Assembly (NCBI GenBank): GCA_018829385.1
Contig: JAHJUC010000574.1
Span: forward strand, 1 to 52,011
From: Alphaproteobacteria bacterium
Lineage (GTDB): Bacteria > Pseudomonadota > Alphaproteobacteria > Rhizobiales > Rhizobiaceae
Reading direction: 5' to 3'
DNA length: 52,011 nucleotides
Shown: in pieces, positions 39,507 through 48,807 of the stretch
How the letters are laid out: each line of letters begins with the position of its first letter
How positions within the stretch are numbered: position 1 is the stretch's first letter
The notes under the pieces: generated by a model
Databases searched by the model: none
What the model was told of the DNA's origin: nothing
What the model saw: the letters and a program-made list of their open reading frames with translations, nothing else
Translations under genes and position numbers: made by a program

Positions 39507-40805
39507 TCACTTTATCATGTTCGGCAGGAACAGGATCAGGTCGGGGAACAGGATGATGATGGCTATGATGACGATCTCGCCGACGAGGAACGGCGCCACA
39601 CCCTTGAAAACCTTGTCCAAAGGAATGTCTGGCCGGATGCCGTTCACGACGTAGCAGTTCAACCCGACCGGCGGTGTGACGACGCCGACCTCGATCAGTT
39701 TGACCAGCAGGACACCGAACCAGATCGGATCGTATCCAAGCCCGACAATGGCCGGGTAGACCACCGGCAACGTCAGCATCATCATGCCCATACCATCCAG
39801 CACCATGCCCATCAGCAGGTAGAGGATGACAACGGCCAGCAGGATGACCCAACGGGGCACATCCAGGCCGACGACGGAATCGGTAATGATCCCGGGCAGC
39901 CCGGTAAAGGCGAGGAACCGCACGAAAACCAGCACCCCCCAGATCACCATGAAGATCATCACCGTGGTCTTCACCGTGTCCAGCAGTCCGAGGCGCAGGT
40001 CGGCAAAGCTGATCTTCTTTGCCAGCGCCATGACGAACATGATGGCCGTGGCGACTGCGGCGGATTCCGTCGGTGTCATGATGCCGAAGTAGATCCCGAC
40101 AAGAATGACACCCACGACCAGCATGATCCCTGCAAGCTGCGGGATTGTCTTGATCTTTTCCATCATCGTCGTCCGCTCGAGCCTGGGCGCGAGACTTGGT
40201 TTGACGGTGACTACGATCGTGATCACCAGCAGGTAGACCACAATGGAAATCAGACCTGGCACGAATCCGGCCAGCAACAGCGCGCCGATCGATTCCTCCA
40301 CGAGGATGCCATAGATCACCAGAATGGCACTTGGCGGGATCAGCGCGGCCAGTGTGCCGCCGACGGCCACGACGCCCGCCGCCAATGCCTGATCGTATCC
40401 GCGTTTTTCCATCTCGGGCAGGGCAAGCCGGGTGAAGACGGCCGTGCTGGCCGTGCTGGCGCCCGACACGGCGGCGAACCCGGCGCTGGCGAAAATGGTG
40501 GCGGTCGCCAGCCCGCCCGGCGCACGACCAACCCAGACCCGAGCGGCATTGTAGGCCGATGTCGTGATCCCTGCATGCATCGCGAGAAACCCGATGGCGA
40601 TGAACAGGGGCAACACGCTCAGCGAGTAATGGGCGGATTCCGAATAGGGGATGATGCCGGCCAGGCCGACGGCCACGTCGAACCCGCGGATCATGATCAG
40701 GCCGCAGATGCCGGTGAAGGCGGTCGCGAAGGCCACCGGAACGCCAAGGACGATAAGCGTGATGACAAGGGCTATGCCGATATAACCGAGTGTGACGGGA
40801 TCCAT
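39507..40805 (-). CDS. TRAP transporter large permease (DctM-type)
   Basis: Polytopic; IPPSAILVIYGILVEESIGALLLAG motif. Confidence 0.9.
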   Translation of the reverse strand: MDPVTLGYIGIALVITLIVLGVPVAFATAFTGICGLIMIRGFDVAVGLAGIIPYSESAHYSLSVLPLFIAIGFLAMHAGITTSAYNAARVWVGRAPGGLATATIFASAGFAAVSGASTASTAVFTRLALPEMEKRGYDQALAAGVVAVGGTLAALIPPSAILVIYGILVEESIGALLLAGFVPGLISIVVYLLVITIVVTVKPSLAPRLERTTMMEKIKTIPQLAGIMLVVGVILVGIYFGIMTPTESAAVATAIMFVMALAKKISFADLRLGLLDTVKTTVMIFMVIWGVLVFVRFLAFTGLPGIITDSVVGLDVPRWVILLAVVILYLLMGMVLDGMGMMMLTLPVVYPAIVGLGYDPIWFGVLLVKLIEVGVVTPPVGLNCYVVNGIRPDIPLDKVFKGVAPFLVGEIVIIAIIILFPDLILFLPNMIK

Positions 40806-40807
40806 GT

Positions 40808-41362
40808 TCAGCCCTCCTGCGGGGTTTCGTGCGACTGCGTCTGCAGCACGTCCGATGTGTCGCCGGGAACGGTGAACAGCCGCAGCGCCTCCAGCGTCTG
40901 GAGGGCCATACGCGCCAGAAGCAGACCCAGCGCGACCGTCACGCAGGCTATGCCGATCCACAGGGGGATGCCGATCTCCCCCGTATCGCCGCCGAGGGTC
41001 AGGGATCGCTGAAGGTTCATGTAGCTTCCCTTCAGGTAGACAAAGACGACGAACATGCTCACCGCGTAGGACAACGCCTCGACCAGCCACTTGGTGCGGC
41101 CGCGCATGTCCCGAGTCAGCAGCGTCATGCGCACGTTGCCGAACTTGCTCTGGCAATAGGCAATCCCGAAGGCGGCGATCGGCGCCATGAGCTGTTCGAC
41201 GATATCGAGGTTGCCATGAATGGGATTGTTGAAGACAGACCGCCCGACAACCTCCACCACCCCGAGGGCCATGAGGACGAGGACCAGCACACCGGCGGCA
41301 TAGGCAATCAACGCTTCGAACGGCCTCAGAAGCCTGTCGGCAAGGCCGGTTACAGATTTCAT
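40808..41362 (-). CDS. TRAP transporter small permease (DctQ-type)
   Basis: 4 TM helices; adjacent to DctM. Confidence 0.85.
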   Translation of the reverse strand: MKSVTGLADRLLRPFEALIAYAAGVLVLVLMALGVVEVVGRSVFNNPIHGNLDIVEQLMAPIAAFGIAYCQSKFGNVRMTLLTRDMRGRTKWLVEALSYAVSMFVVFVYLKGSYMNLQRSLTLGGDTGEIGIPLWIGIACVTVALGLLLARMALQTLEALRLFTVPGDTSDVLQTQSHETPQEG

Positions 41363-41469
41363 CGAGGATCCTCCCTTTTCTCGGTCCCACCCGGTGCGGC
41401 ATGGATGAGATCGTTCCATCCGGCCGTTCAGGCGGCATACGTAGTCCTCATGGCCACGGGGCCGGCCCT

Positions 41470-42509
41470 TCACCCGGGGACAGGTTCCGCCTCGGCGATC
41501 GGCCTGGCGCCGCCGAAATCGTCTTGCCGGTGTTCCGGCGGGCCTTTGCGCAGGTGGTTCTCCAGCAGAACCGGCGCGGGTCTGGCACAGCCAGGGCCAT
41601 GGCGCCGAATGGTCGCGCGGCTGCAGATCAGCCAGGCGTTGGCCGTGCCACTGCCCGAATTGGTTTCCCTCATCAAGGCACCGACATCATGGCGGGAGTT
41701 CGATCTGTTGTCGAACATGATCCGCTTGCGCTGCCCGTCTTCGCACCGCAGTTGGAGTGCGGGCCAATCGCTCAGGATCGGCACACCCGGTTCCAGCGCA
41801 AACTGCGCCCGCCGTGAGGCCAGCGCATTACGGCTTGTAACCTGCACGCCCCGGCCGAAGCGCAGCTCTTCAGTCGCGTGGCGGGCCAGCTTCTTGGCGG
41901 CGCGGGCCAGGGATTTCAGAGACCTGGTCGCATTGAACAAGTGCTTGATGTCGGTATTGGAACAATTGAACATCATCCCCATGAAGGGGATTGTCTGCAA
42001 CGGTGGGCGCAACCGCTTGATGTGCCTGCTTGTTTGCGGGGAGTCGCAGGTCGTGGCCAGGAACGGCCGACCGATATCGACACCGCCGCCATACTGCGGA
42101 TGGTAGCCGGGATGGAGCGTCGGGACGAGTTTCACCTCCGTCTCGCGTTCCAGGAAGTCGACCGCCTCGGGCCCGGTGTCCGGATAGGTATCGACCGCCT
42201 GCGAATCGAATGGTTGCCCGCTTCCACCTGCGGACAGGTGGGCGCCACCTCGACCGTGTCGGAGGCGTTCTGATCCCTGCGGCACTTGTTTCCCGGAACC
42301 CATTGGACACCGCCCGAAAAAACCTTCGCAGCACCGAAGACGGGAGCCTTTTCGACGACGATGACGTTCGGCCCCGCGCGAGAACGGGTGATCGCCGTCG
42401 TCACGCCGCCGGCGCCAGATCCGATCACCGGAACGTCACATGTTCTGTCATTGGTTACGATAGCCGTCTCCCCCCGTCCTGTGCAGGATACCGGTATGTT
42501 ACCCTGCAC
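41470..42509 (-). pseudogene. Decayed FAD-dependent oxidoreductase (3-ketosteroid-dehydrogenase/fumarate-reductase flavoprotein-like)
   Basis: CDVPVIGSGAGGVTTAI...VVEKAPVFGAAKVFSGGVQWVPGN in one frame, GPEAVDFLERETEVKLVPTLHPGYHPQYGGGVDIGR... in another; C-terminal part missing. Confidence 0.75.
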
Positions 42510-42543
42510 CTCTCGCCCTGGAAGACTCCATTGCGATAAACAA

Positions 42544-42558
42544 TCTCATTTTGCAGGA
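42544..42558. promoter_or_regulatory. Weak IclR-type operator candidate E (TCTCATTTTGCAGGA) upstream of the FAD pseudogene
   Basis: Shares the AATCTCA half-site only. Confidence 0.3.
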
Positions 42559-42610
42559 TAATTACCGAATATTGCAGGTTCGTCAAGCGCCGGAAAGCGC
42601 GGGTGGGCTG

Positions 42611-43831
42611 CAGGGGAATCGCGTTTGGAACTGGGGCCGTGAACGGTTGAACTTGCGTCTGACGGAGCGATGGATTCTGAGGCTTGGGTGTCAGTTCACG
42701 GAGCCCTTGCCACCATGCAGATTTTCCTGTCCGCCTTCGATGACGTTCCAGATCCACGCGCCAGCAACGCGCGGCATGACCTTGGCGAATTGCTCGTCAT
42801 CGCCTTCGTGTCGGTGCTGTGCGGGTCGAGTTCCTGTGCCGAGATGGCTGCGTTCGGCCGCGCAAAGGAGAGCCTTTTCAGGGACTTCCTGAAGCTCAGG
42901 CATGCCATCCCGTCGCATGATACCTTCTCGGAGGTCTTCAGGATGATCGACCCGAAGGCACTCGATGCCGCCTTCGGCAAGGTGCTTGCCGATATCTCCG
43001 CGCTTCTCGGGGACGGCGATGTGATCGCCATCGACGGCAAGGCGTTGCGCGGCGCGCGCGACAGGACCGAGAGCGCGCGGACGCGGATGATGGTCTCGGC
43101 CTACGCGGCCCGGCTGCGCCTGACGCTGGCGACGGTGCCCGCCGACCGGGGCACGGAACTCGATGCGGCGATCGAGGCGCTGGGGCTGATCGCGCTCCGG
43201 GGCAAGGTGGTCACCGGCGACGCGCTGCACTGCAATCGCCGAACGGTTGCAGCCATCAACGCCGGCGGCGGCGACTGGTGCCTCGCTCTGAAAGGCAATC
43301 AGGAGTCGCTCCTGTCCGACGCTCGCGGCTGTTTCACCGGCCTCGAGGCGGCCCATCCCGAAGCGGTCACCGCGGAGGCCGGACACGGCCGCAAGGAGAC
43401 CCGAAAAGCCCTCGTGGTGTCGGCCAGGGCATTGGGAGATTACCATGAATTTCCGGGCCTCAAGGGGTTCGGCCGGATCGAGGCGACCCGGGAAACGGAC
43501 GGCAAGGTGACCTCCGAAACCCGGTTCTTCGCCCTGTCCTGGATGCCTGCGCCCGAGGTCCTGCTGTCCACGGTCCGCGATCACTGGGCCATCGAGAACG
43601 CCCTGCACTGGCAACTCGACGTGTCGTTCAGAGAGGATGCCGCGCGCAGCCGGAAGGACAACGGCCCGGGCAACCTTGCCGTCTTGCGCCGCCGCGCGCT
43701 CGACGTCGTCAGACGGGGCACTTCGAAAGGCTCGCTCTCCATCAAGCTCAAGAAAGCTGGTTGGAGCGACGACTACTTACGGAGCATCCTCAACGGCTTG
43801 GCCGCTCCGTGAGGCAAACGCGATTGCCCTG
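42611..43831 (+). mobile_element. ISAs1-family insertion sequence, apparently complete
   Basis: Termini CAGGGGAATCGCGTTTGG / CAGGGCAATCGCGTTTGC; flanking near-direct repeat GGGTGGGCTG / AGGTGGGCTG. Confidence 0.85.
42715..43812 (+). CDS. ISAs1-family transposase
   Basis: DPRASNARHDLGELLVIAFVSVLCGSSSCAEM, DGKALRGARDR, ENALHWQLDVSFREDAARSRKDNG. Confidence 0.9.
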   Translation: MQIFLSAFDDVPDPRASNARHDLGELLVIAFVSVLCGSSSCAEMAAFGRAKESLFRDFLKLRHAIPSHDTFSEVFRMIDPKALDAAFGKVLADISALLGDGDVIAIDGKALRGARDRTESARTRMMVSAYAARLRLTLATVPADRGTELDAAIEALGLIALRGKVVTGDALHCNRRTVAAINAGGGDWCLALKGNQESLLSDARGCFTGLEAAHPEAVTAEAGHGRKETRKALVVSARALGDYHEFPGLKGFGRIEATRETDGKVTSETRFFALSWMPAPEVLLSTVRDHWAIENALHWQLDVSFREDAARSRKDNGPGNLAVLRRRALDVVRRGTSKGSLSIKLKKAGWSDDYLRSILNGLAAP

Positions 43832-43943
43832 AGGTGGGCTGGGGCACGGCTTCGTGAGACAGTCCCGAGCGCCGCACGACAAGTGTCGCCGGGGACAGGG
43901 GCATCGCGGCGAGTAGTGGATCTGCGCAACCGCGCCGAAGGGA

Positions 43944-43967
43944 GGCGGGCCGGATCGGCCCGCCTTT
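43944..43967. terminator. Hairpin terminator GGCGGGCC-GGATC-GGCCCGCC-TTT
   Basis: Perfect 8-bp stem just downstream of the - strand acyl-CoA dehydrogenase gene. Confidence 0.6.
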
Positions 43968-43991
43968 CACGGCAAGCCGCCTGCCGGTCGC

Positions 43992-45152
43992 TCAGAGTTG
44001 CATCTGCTTGGCGATGATGTTGCGCTGGATCTCGTTCGATCCGCCGCCGATCGGTCCGACCCGGCAATCGCGATAGTACATCTCCATCATGTATTCCGAC
44101 GAATACCCCGCGCCACCCATGACCTGCAGCCCGATATCCGCGCACTTCACGTTCGCCTCCGAGGTCACGATCTTGGCGATCGACGTCTCGCGGATCGGGT
44201 TCTCCCCCTGATCCATCAGCGACGCGACCCGCCATGTGACCTGCCGGGCGGTTTCCGACGCGATCAGCATGTCGACCAGTTTGTGCTGGATGACCTGGAA
44301 TTGCGAAATCGGCTGTCCGAACTGGATCCGGTCGCGCGCGTAAGCCGTCGCGTAATCGGTGATGCGGAAGCAGTGGCCGGCGGAAATGGCCGACAGGCAA
44401 AGACGTTCCACATTCAGGCATTTCATGAGGCTCTTCCACGCGCCGCCTTCCTCGCCGATCAGATTCTCTGCCGGAACCTTCACATCGGTGAAGAACACCT
44501 CGTTGGCATGGGTGGTGCGCCGTCCCATCATCTTGAGCGGCCGGATCTCGACCCCCGGAAGCGACGTGTCGACCAGCAGGGTGCTCATGCCCTTGTGGCG
44601 GCCCGCATTCGGGTCGGTCTTGCACACGACCACGAGCTTGTCGGCCACATGCGCGCAGGTGATCCAGATCTTGTTGCCGTTCAGCACATAGTGATCGCCC
44701 TGCCGGATGGCGGAGGTCTTGATCCCCGCCACATCCGAGCCCGTGCCAGGTTCGGACATCGCCAGGGCCAGCTTTGTCTTGCCGCTGATGATATCGGGGA
44801 TCTCCCGCTTTTTCATCGCGTCGCTGCCGCTGTTGACGATGTGCATCCCGGCATAGATCACCGTGGTCATGTAGGCTTGGGCGATCCCGGTGTAGTAATA
44901 TCCGAGCGCCTCGACCAGGGCCGTCAGGTCGGAGTGGCTGCACCCGGAACCGCCGTATTCCTCGGGATAGAACAGCCCGGTGAAGCCGGCCTCCGCGAGG
45001 GCATTGTACGCGGCATGGGGAAATTCGCGGTCGTCGTCCATCTGGCGGATCGACTCGAACGGGAGATGCTTGCTCAGAAGATCCAGCGTCGTTTCCCGGA
45101 TCATCTTCTGATCGTCGGTCAGACCGGCGGTGTTGATGAATTCCATTGTCAT
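43992..45152 (-). CDS. Acyl-CoA dehydrogenase
   Basis: MSEPGTGSDVAG, KIWITCAHVAD, QVMGGAGYSSEYMMEMYYRDCRVGPIGGGSNEIQRNIIAKQM. Confidence 0.9.
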   Translation of the reverse strand: MTMEFINTAGLTDDQKMIRETTLDLLSKHLPFESIRQMDDDREFPHAAYNALAEAGFTGLFYPEEYGGSGCSHSDLTALVEALGYYYTGIAQAYMTTVIYAGMHIVNSGSDAMKKREIPDIISGKTKLALAMSEPGTGSDVAGIKTSAIRQGDHYVLNGNKIWITCAHVADKLVVVCKTDPNAGRHKGMSTLLVDTSLPGVEIRPLKMMGRRTTHANEVFFTDVKVPAENLIGEEGGAWKSLMKCLNVERLCLSAISAGHCFRITDYATAYARDRIQFGQPISQFQVIQHKLVDMLIASETARQVTWRVASLMDQGENPIRETSIAKIVTSEANVKCADIGLQVMGGAGYSSEYMMEMYYRDCRVGPIGGGSNEIQRNIIAKQMQL

Positions 45153-45622
45153 TGTTCCTTGTCCTTGCCGTAGACCGCGCGCGATCGCACCATGGTCTTC
45201 ATGAGTCCGCTCTGGACGATGTCGCCACGCTGGTTCTTCAACTCCATGCGGCGGATCAGGATGCCCCGGTCCGGCTTGGATGAACTGACCCGTGCGCTGA
45301 CGACTGTGGCGTGAAGCGTCACCGTGTCGCCGATGAAGATCGGCTTCAGGAACGTCCAGTCGTCGACGCCGATCGCCGCGATCGCGGTGCCGATCAGCCC
45401 GCCGATCTGGGCGCTCAGGCCCGTGGCGATCGACATACCCAGCGTGCCGTGGGCGATCCGTGCGCCGATGGGCGACTTGGCCGCGTATTGCGCATCCGTG
45501 TGCATCGGATTCACGTCACCCGACACCCATGAATAGGCGACAACATCCGTCTCCGTGACAGTGCGGCCCGGGCTGATGTCGACCCTGCCCTCTTCAAAAT
45601 CCTCGATGAACATGCCTTTCAT
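45149..45622 (-). CDS. MaoC-family (R)-hydratase/dehydratase
   Basis: SWVSGDVNPMHTDAQYAAKSPIGARIAHGTLGMSI hydratase-2 motif. Confidence 0.9.
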   Translation of the reverse strand: MKGMFIEDFEEGRVDISPGRTVTETDVVAYSWVSGDVNPMHTDAQYAAKSPIGARIAHGTLGMSIATGLSAQIGGLIGTAIAAIGVDDWTFLKPIFIGDTVTLHATVVSARVSSSKPDRGILIRRMELKNQRGDIVQSGLMKTMVRSRAVYGKDKEQ

Positions 45623-45655
45623 CGCATCTCCTCCACTTCGATGTCCTGAGGTCGC

Positions 45656-46978
45656 TCACTTCGGCTCGAACGGGCCGAAAGCACCGGCTTTTCGCAGTTC
45701 GGCGATCCCGTCCGCGTCGTATCCCATCTCCTCCAGCACGCTCCGGGTGTGCTGCCCGAGGATCGGCGCGGCGACCGGATCGACGACGGGAGAATCCGAC
45801 AGATGGATGGGCAGTGCGATGTTGGGAACGAAACCGGCGGTCGGATGGGGCACACGCGTCACCAGATTGGCCGCACGCGTTTCATCGGAATGCAGGGCTG
45901 CGGCCAGCGTGCGCATCTCGCCGGCGGGCACGTTCGCCTCGCGCAGCTTGGGCTCCCAGTAGGCCCAGGGCTTCCTGGCAAACGCCTCCGCGAGGATTTC
46001 ACGCATCCACTCGCGGCGCTTCAAACGCTCCATCCGATCCTGGAGCGCGGGGTCGTCGGCCACGTCGTCCCGGCCGATCAGGCGGAAGATGCGCTGGAAG
46101 ATCGCTGTGTTGGACGACGAAACAAAAAATGCCGAGTCGCTGGTGTGGAACACACCCGTCGGTGCGGTGTCGTTACTGGAATTGCCGATCCGGGATGGCT
46201 CGACCCCATTCATCAGATACTGCATCGCCCCGTAACCGACCATGATCATCGACGTCTCGTAGAGCGAAACCTCGACTCGCTGCCCACCGCCTTCGCGCTC
46301 ACGCCGGAAGAGGGCGGCAAGGATGCCGTTCGCGGCCATCATCGCGGTGGAACTGTCCATGATCACGGGCTGCACCCGGATGCCGTCGCGATCGGGGAAA
46401 CCGTTGAACGACATGAAACCGCTTTCGGCCTGCACCACGGTATCGAACCCGAGGCGGTCGGCGTAGGGCCCCGAACGGCCGTAGGCCGAAACCGAGGTGT
46501 AGATGAGGTCGGGATTGACCGTCTTCAGGTCTTCGTATCCCAGTCCGAACCGCTCCATCACGCCGCTCGAGAAGTTCTCGACCAGCACATCGGCCTTGGC
46601 GACCATCTGGCGCACGATCTCCTGCGCCTCCCTGGTCTTGAGGTTCAGCACAACGCTCTTCTTGTTCCGGTTGGTCCAGAGAAAGGGCGACCCTTCGCCG
46701 CCAAGCGCGGGATCGGCAGGTGGAAACTGACGGAAATCCTCGCCTTTCGGCGATTCGATCTTGATCACCTCCGCGCCCAGATCGGCCAGCATCATCGTCC
46801 CGAGCGGACCGGCGATGAAATGGGTGAAGTCGATCACGCGGATGCCTGTCAGCGGACCCGGCTTCTTTGCGCCGGAGGCGGGATGCACGGGGAAATCGTA
46901 CATCGGGCGGCGCTTGGCTTCGCCAGGTTCGTGCGCAGCTTCGGGGATGATTTTCGATTGTGCCGGTTCGGCGGGCAT
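45656..46978 (-). CDS. CaiB/BaiF family CoA-transferase
   Basis: GIRVIDFTHFIAGPLGTMMLADLGAEVIKIESP; RBS GGAGG upstream of 46978. Confidence 0.9.
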   Translation of the reverse strand: MPAEPAQSKIIPEAAHEPGEAKRRPMYDFPVHPASGAKKPGPLTGIRVIDFTHFIAGPLGTMMLADLGAEVIKIESPKGEDFRQFPPADPALGGEGSPFLWTNRNKKSVVLNLKTREAQEIVRQMVAKADVLVENFSSGVMERFGLGYEDLKTVNPDLIYTSVSAYGRSGPYADRLGFDTVVQAESGFMSFNGFPDRDGIRVQPVIMDSSTAMMAANGILAALFRREREGGGQRVEVSLYETSMIMVGYGAMQYLMNGVEPSRIGNSSNDTAPTGVFHTSDSAFFVSSSNTAIFQRIFRLIGRDDVADDPALQDRMERLKRREWMREILAEAFARKPWAYWEPKLREANVPAGEMRTLAAALHSDETRAANLVTRVPHPTAGFVPNIALPIHLSDSPVVDPVAAPILGQHTRSVLEEMGYDADGIAELRKAGAFGPFEPK

Positions 46979-47012
46979 CGCGCTACCTCCTCCAGGTCTC
47001 ATTGGGTATATT

Positions 47013-47027
47013 TCCCATCATGCGAGA
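47013..47027. promoter_or_regulatory. IclR-type operator candidate A (TCCCATCATGCGAGA)
   Basis: Matches site at 48716 and, reverse complemented, site at 51303. Confidence 0.55.
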
Positions 47028-47227
47028 TTATTCAACGACCCGCAATGACCTCAGGCTGATTGAGGGCTTTTTCTCACGGCATGCCCCGGCGGGGGTGCAT
47101 GAGGAAACCGCGCAGAACCTCCGACGCAGCGCGGCGCGCGGCCTCTTGCACCACCCGCCGGGGAAACTGCGTCCCTCAAACCCGTTCTTGCCATGAACAA
47201 CACCGATCGCCGAGGGGGCTTACGCGA

Positions 47228-48670
47228 TCATCCGGGATGGGACACATGGATGGCAAGAAGTGCGAGGGTCAGGCTCAGAACCATGAACGGCCCGTTACGA
47301 ACGAAAACCAGTCTCTCGGGCGACACGTTGAACATGCGGCTAACGATGGTCGCCGTTCCCGTGTAGGGCGAAAACTGCGCCGCGAGCGCCCATGCGGGCA
47401 GAATGACGGTGATGATCATCAGAGGTGTCAATCCGAAATTGCCCGGATCACCCAGCACCGCAATGGCGAGGGTCGACGTCAGCACGGGATTGAGGCCGAT
47501 CATGGCCAGAGCGATGATGCCCAGGAAAATCAGCGACAGCAGCCAGGCCCCCGACAAGTGCGCCCCTATCACCACCTGCGCCGCCTCCTCCATCGGGAAC
47601 AGCGCGATGAGCACGGGGCCGAGAAAGGCCGCGGAGACGATGACGCTCGTTTCAGCCGCCTGAATGGGCAAGCGGTGGAAAACCATGTTTTGCAAGGGGC
47701 CTTCGACCAGCGAACCAAACGTGTGCCCCTGCCCGACAGTCAGCCAGAGGCACGACGTGACGGGAATGATGACCAGGACGGCGGCGGAGGTCGACATCTC
47801 GAGCCGGTGCGCAGAAAGATAGATCGCCGCGAAGATCGCGCTCAATAGCAGAGTGAGTCTTGCGATGCTTCGCCCGGGAAGGGGTACAGCCTCTGCATCG
47901 GGAGCATGGTTTTTGCGAGCGATTGCCGCCGCCTGCCAAAAAGTGAAGAGGCAGCTGACCGCAAGGATCGCGACGGAAATCACGACGCCAACCATCATGG
48001 TTTCAGCCAGAGACACCTCGGGATAAAGCGACGACAGGAAGACAGGCGGCAAGGCCAGCGGCGACCATGTGGCCGTGGGTGAGAAGCCGCGGAGTGCTGC
48101 GACCGCCGTCATCCATCCGCGTTCAGTCGCCCCGGAGTCGCCGGTGTCGTCGTTGACCATGCGATCCCGGGCCAGCGTTCCGATCATGACAAGCGACCCC
48201 ATGTTCATCATCAGGGCCATGAGATTGGTGCCCAGCAGGGTAAGGATCGATTGTTTCCGAAGTGGCTGAGAGATCAGGAAAAGGCCGACGCGGTTGATGG
48301 TCGAAGACCGGGATGCGGCTTCCTGAAGCGTGAAGACGGCGGTCAGGAACGCCTGGAAGAAGGCCGCCCGGGTCAGCGCTTCCGTCAGGACTTCGGGTGC
48401 GTTTTCCAGCCTGATCAAGGCCAGTCCCGCCGACAGGACCGAAAGCATCACGAAGAGACGGCCGACCTTCCCGCCGCGCAACAGAAGATAGGGAACGAGC
48501 GCCACCATGATGCACAGGCTCGGGAAACCCAGGGTAGAGACATGCAGCCATCTGTCGATTCCCTGAAAAATCATCAGGCCGATCAGCATCAGGCCGATCA
48601 GCTCCGACCAGCCAGGCAGCCCGTTCATGCGTCGGGAAATCGGGCTTGGATTGGTGGCAACCGTGGGCAT
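47228..48670 (-). CDS. Polytopic membrane protein of unknown family (candidate permease)
   Basis: 480 aa, about 12 hydrophobic segments; no family recognised. Confidence 0.75.
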   Translation of the reverse strand: MPTVATNPSPISRRMNGLPGWSELIGLMLIGLMIFQGIDRWLHVSTLGFPSLCIMVALVPYLLLRGGKVGRLFVMLSVLSAGLALIRLENAPEVLTEALTRAAFFQAFLTAVFTLQEAASRSSTINRVGLFLISQPLRKQSILTLLGTNLMALMMNMGSLVMIGTLARDRMVNDDTGDSGATERGWMTAVAALRGFSPTATWSPLALPPVFLSSLYPEVSLAETMMVGVVISVAILAVSCLFTFWQAAAIARKNHAPDAEAVPLPGRSIARLTLLLSAIFAAIYLSAHRLEMSTSAAVLVIIPVTSCLWLTVGQGHTFGSLVEGPLQNMVFHRLPIQAAETSVIVSAAFLGPVLIALFPMEEAAQVVIGAHLSGAWLLSLIFLGIIALAMIGLNPVLTSTLAIAVLGDPGNFGLTPLMIITVILPAWALAAQFSPYTGTATIVSRMFNVSPERLVFVRNGPFMVLSLTLALLAIHVSHPG

Positions 48671-48715
48671 GTCAGTCGGTCTCCGGCGGCGTCAAACAGC
48701 CCGCACAACTAAAAT

Positions 48716-48730
48716 TCCCACAGTGCGAGA
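48716..48730. promoter_or_regulatory. IclR-type operator candidate B (TCCCACAGTGCGAGA) in the divergent promoter region
   Basis: Matches site at 47013 over TTCCCA-N3-TGCGAGA-N-TATT. Confidence 0.55.
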
Positions 48731-48807
48731 CTATTTGCAAGCATGACCAGAAGGCGATATGAGTTGTTCCGCGCCGCGGGCGCGGATGGCGAACGGGAGG
48801 GAGTTTG

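Noticed and set aside
39486-41012. 508-aa + strand ORF rich in D/H/Q
   Set aside because: Antisense shadow of the TRAP permease genes; hydrophobic codons read backwards give D/H/Q-rich peptides.
45749-47059. 436-aa + strand ORF
   Set aside because: Antisense to the CaiB gene; no recognisable motifs.
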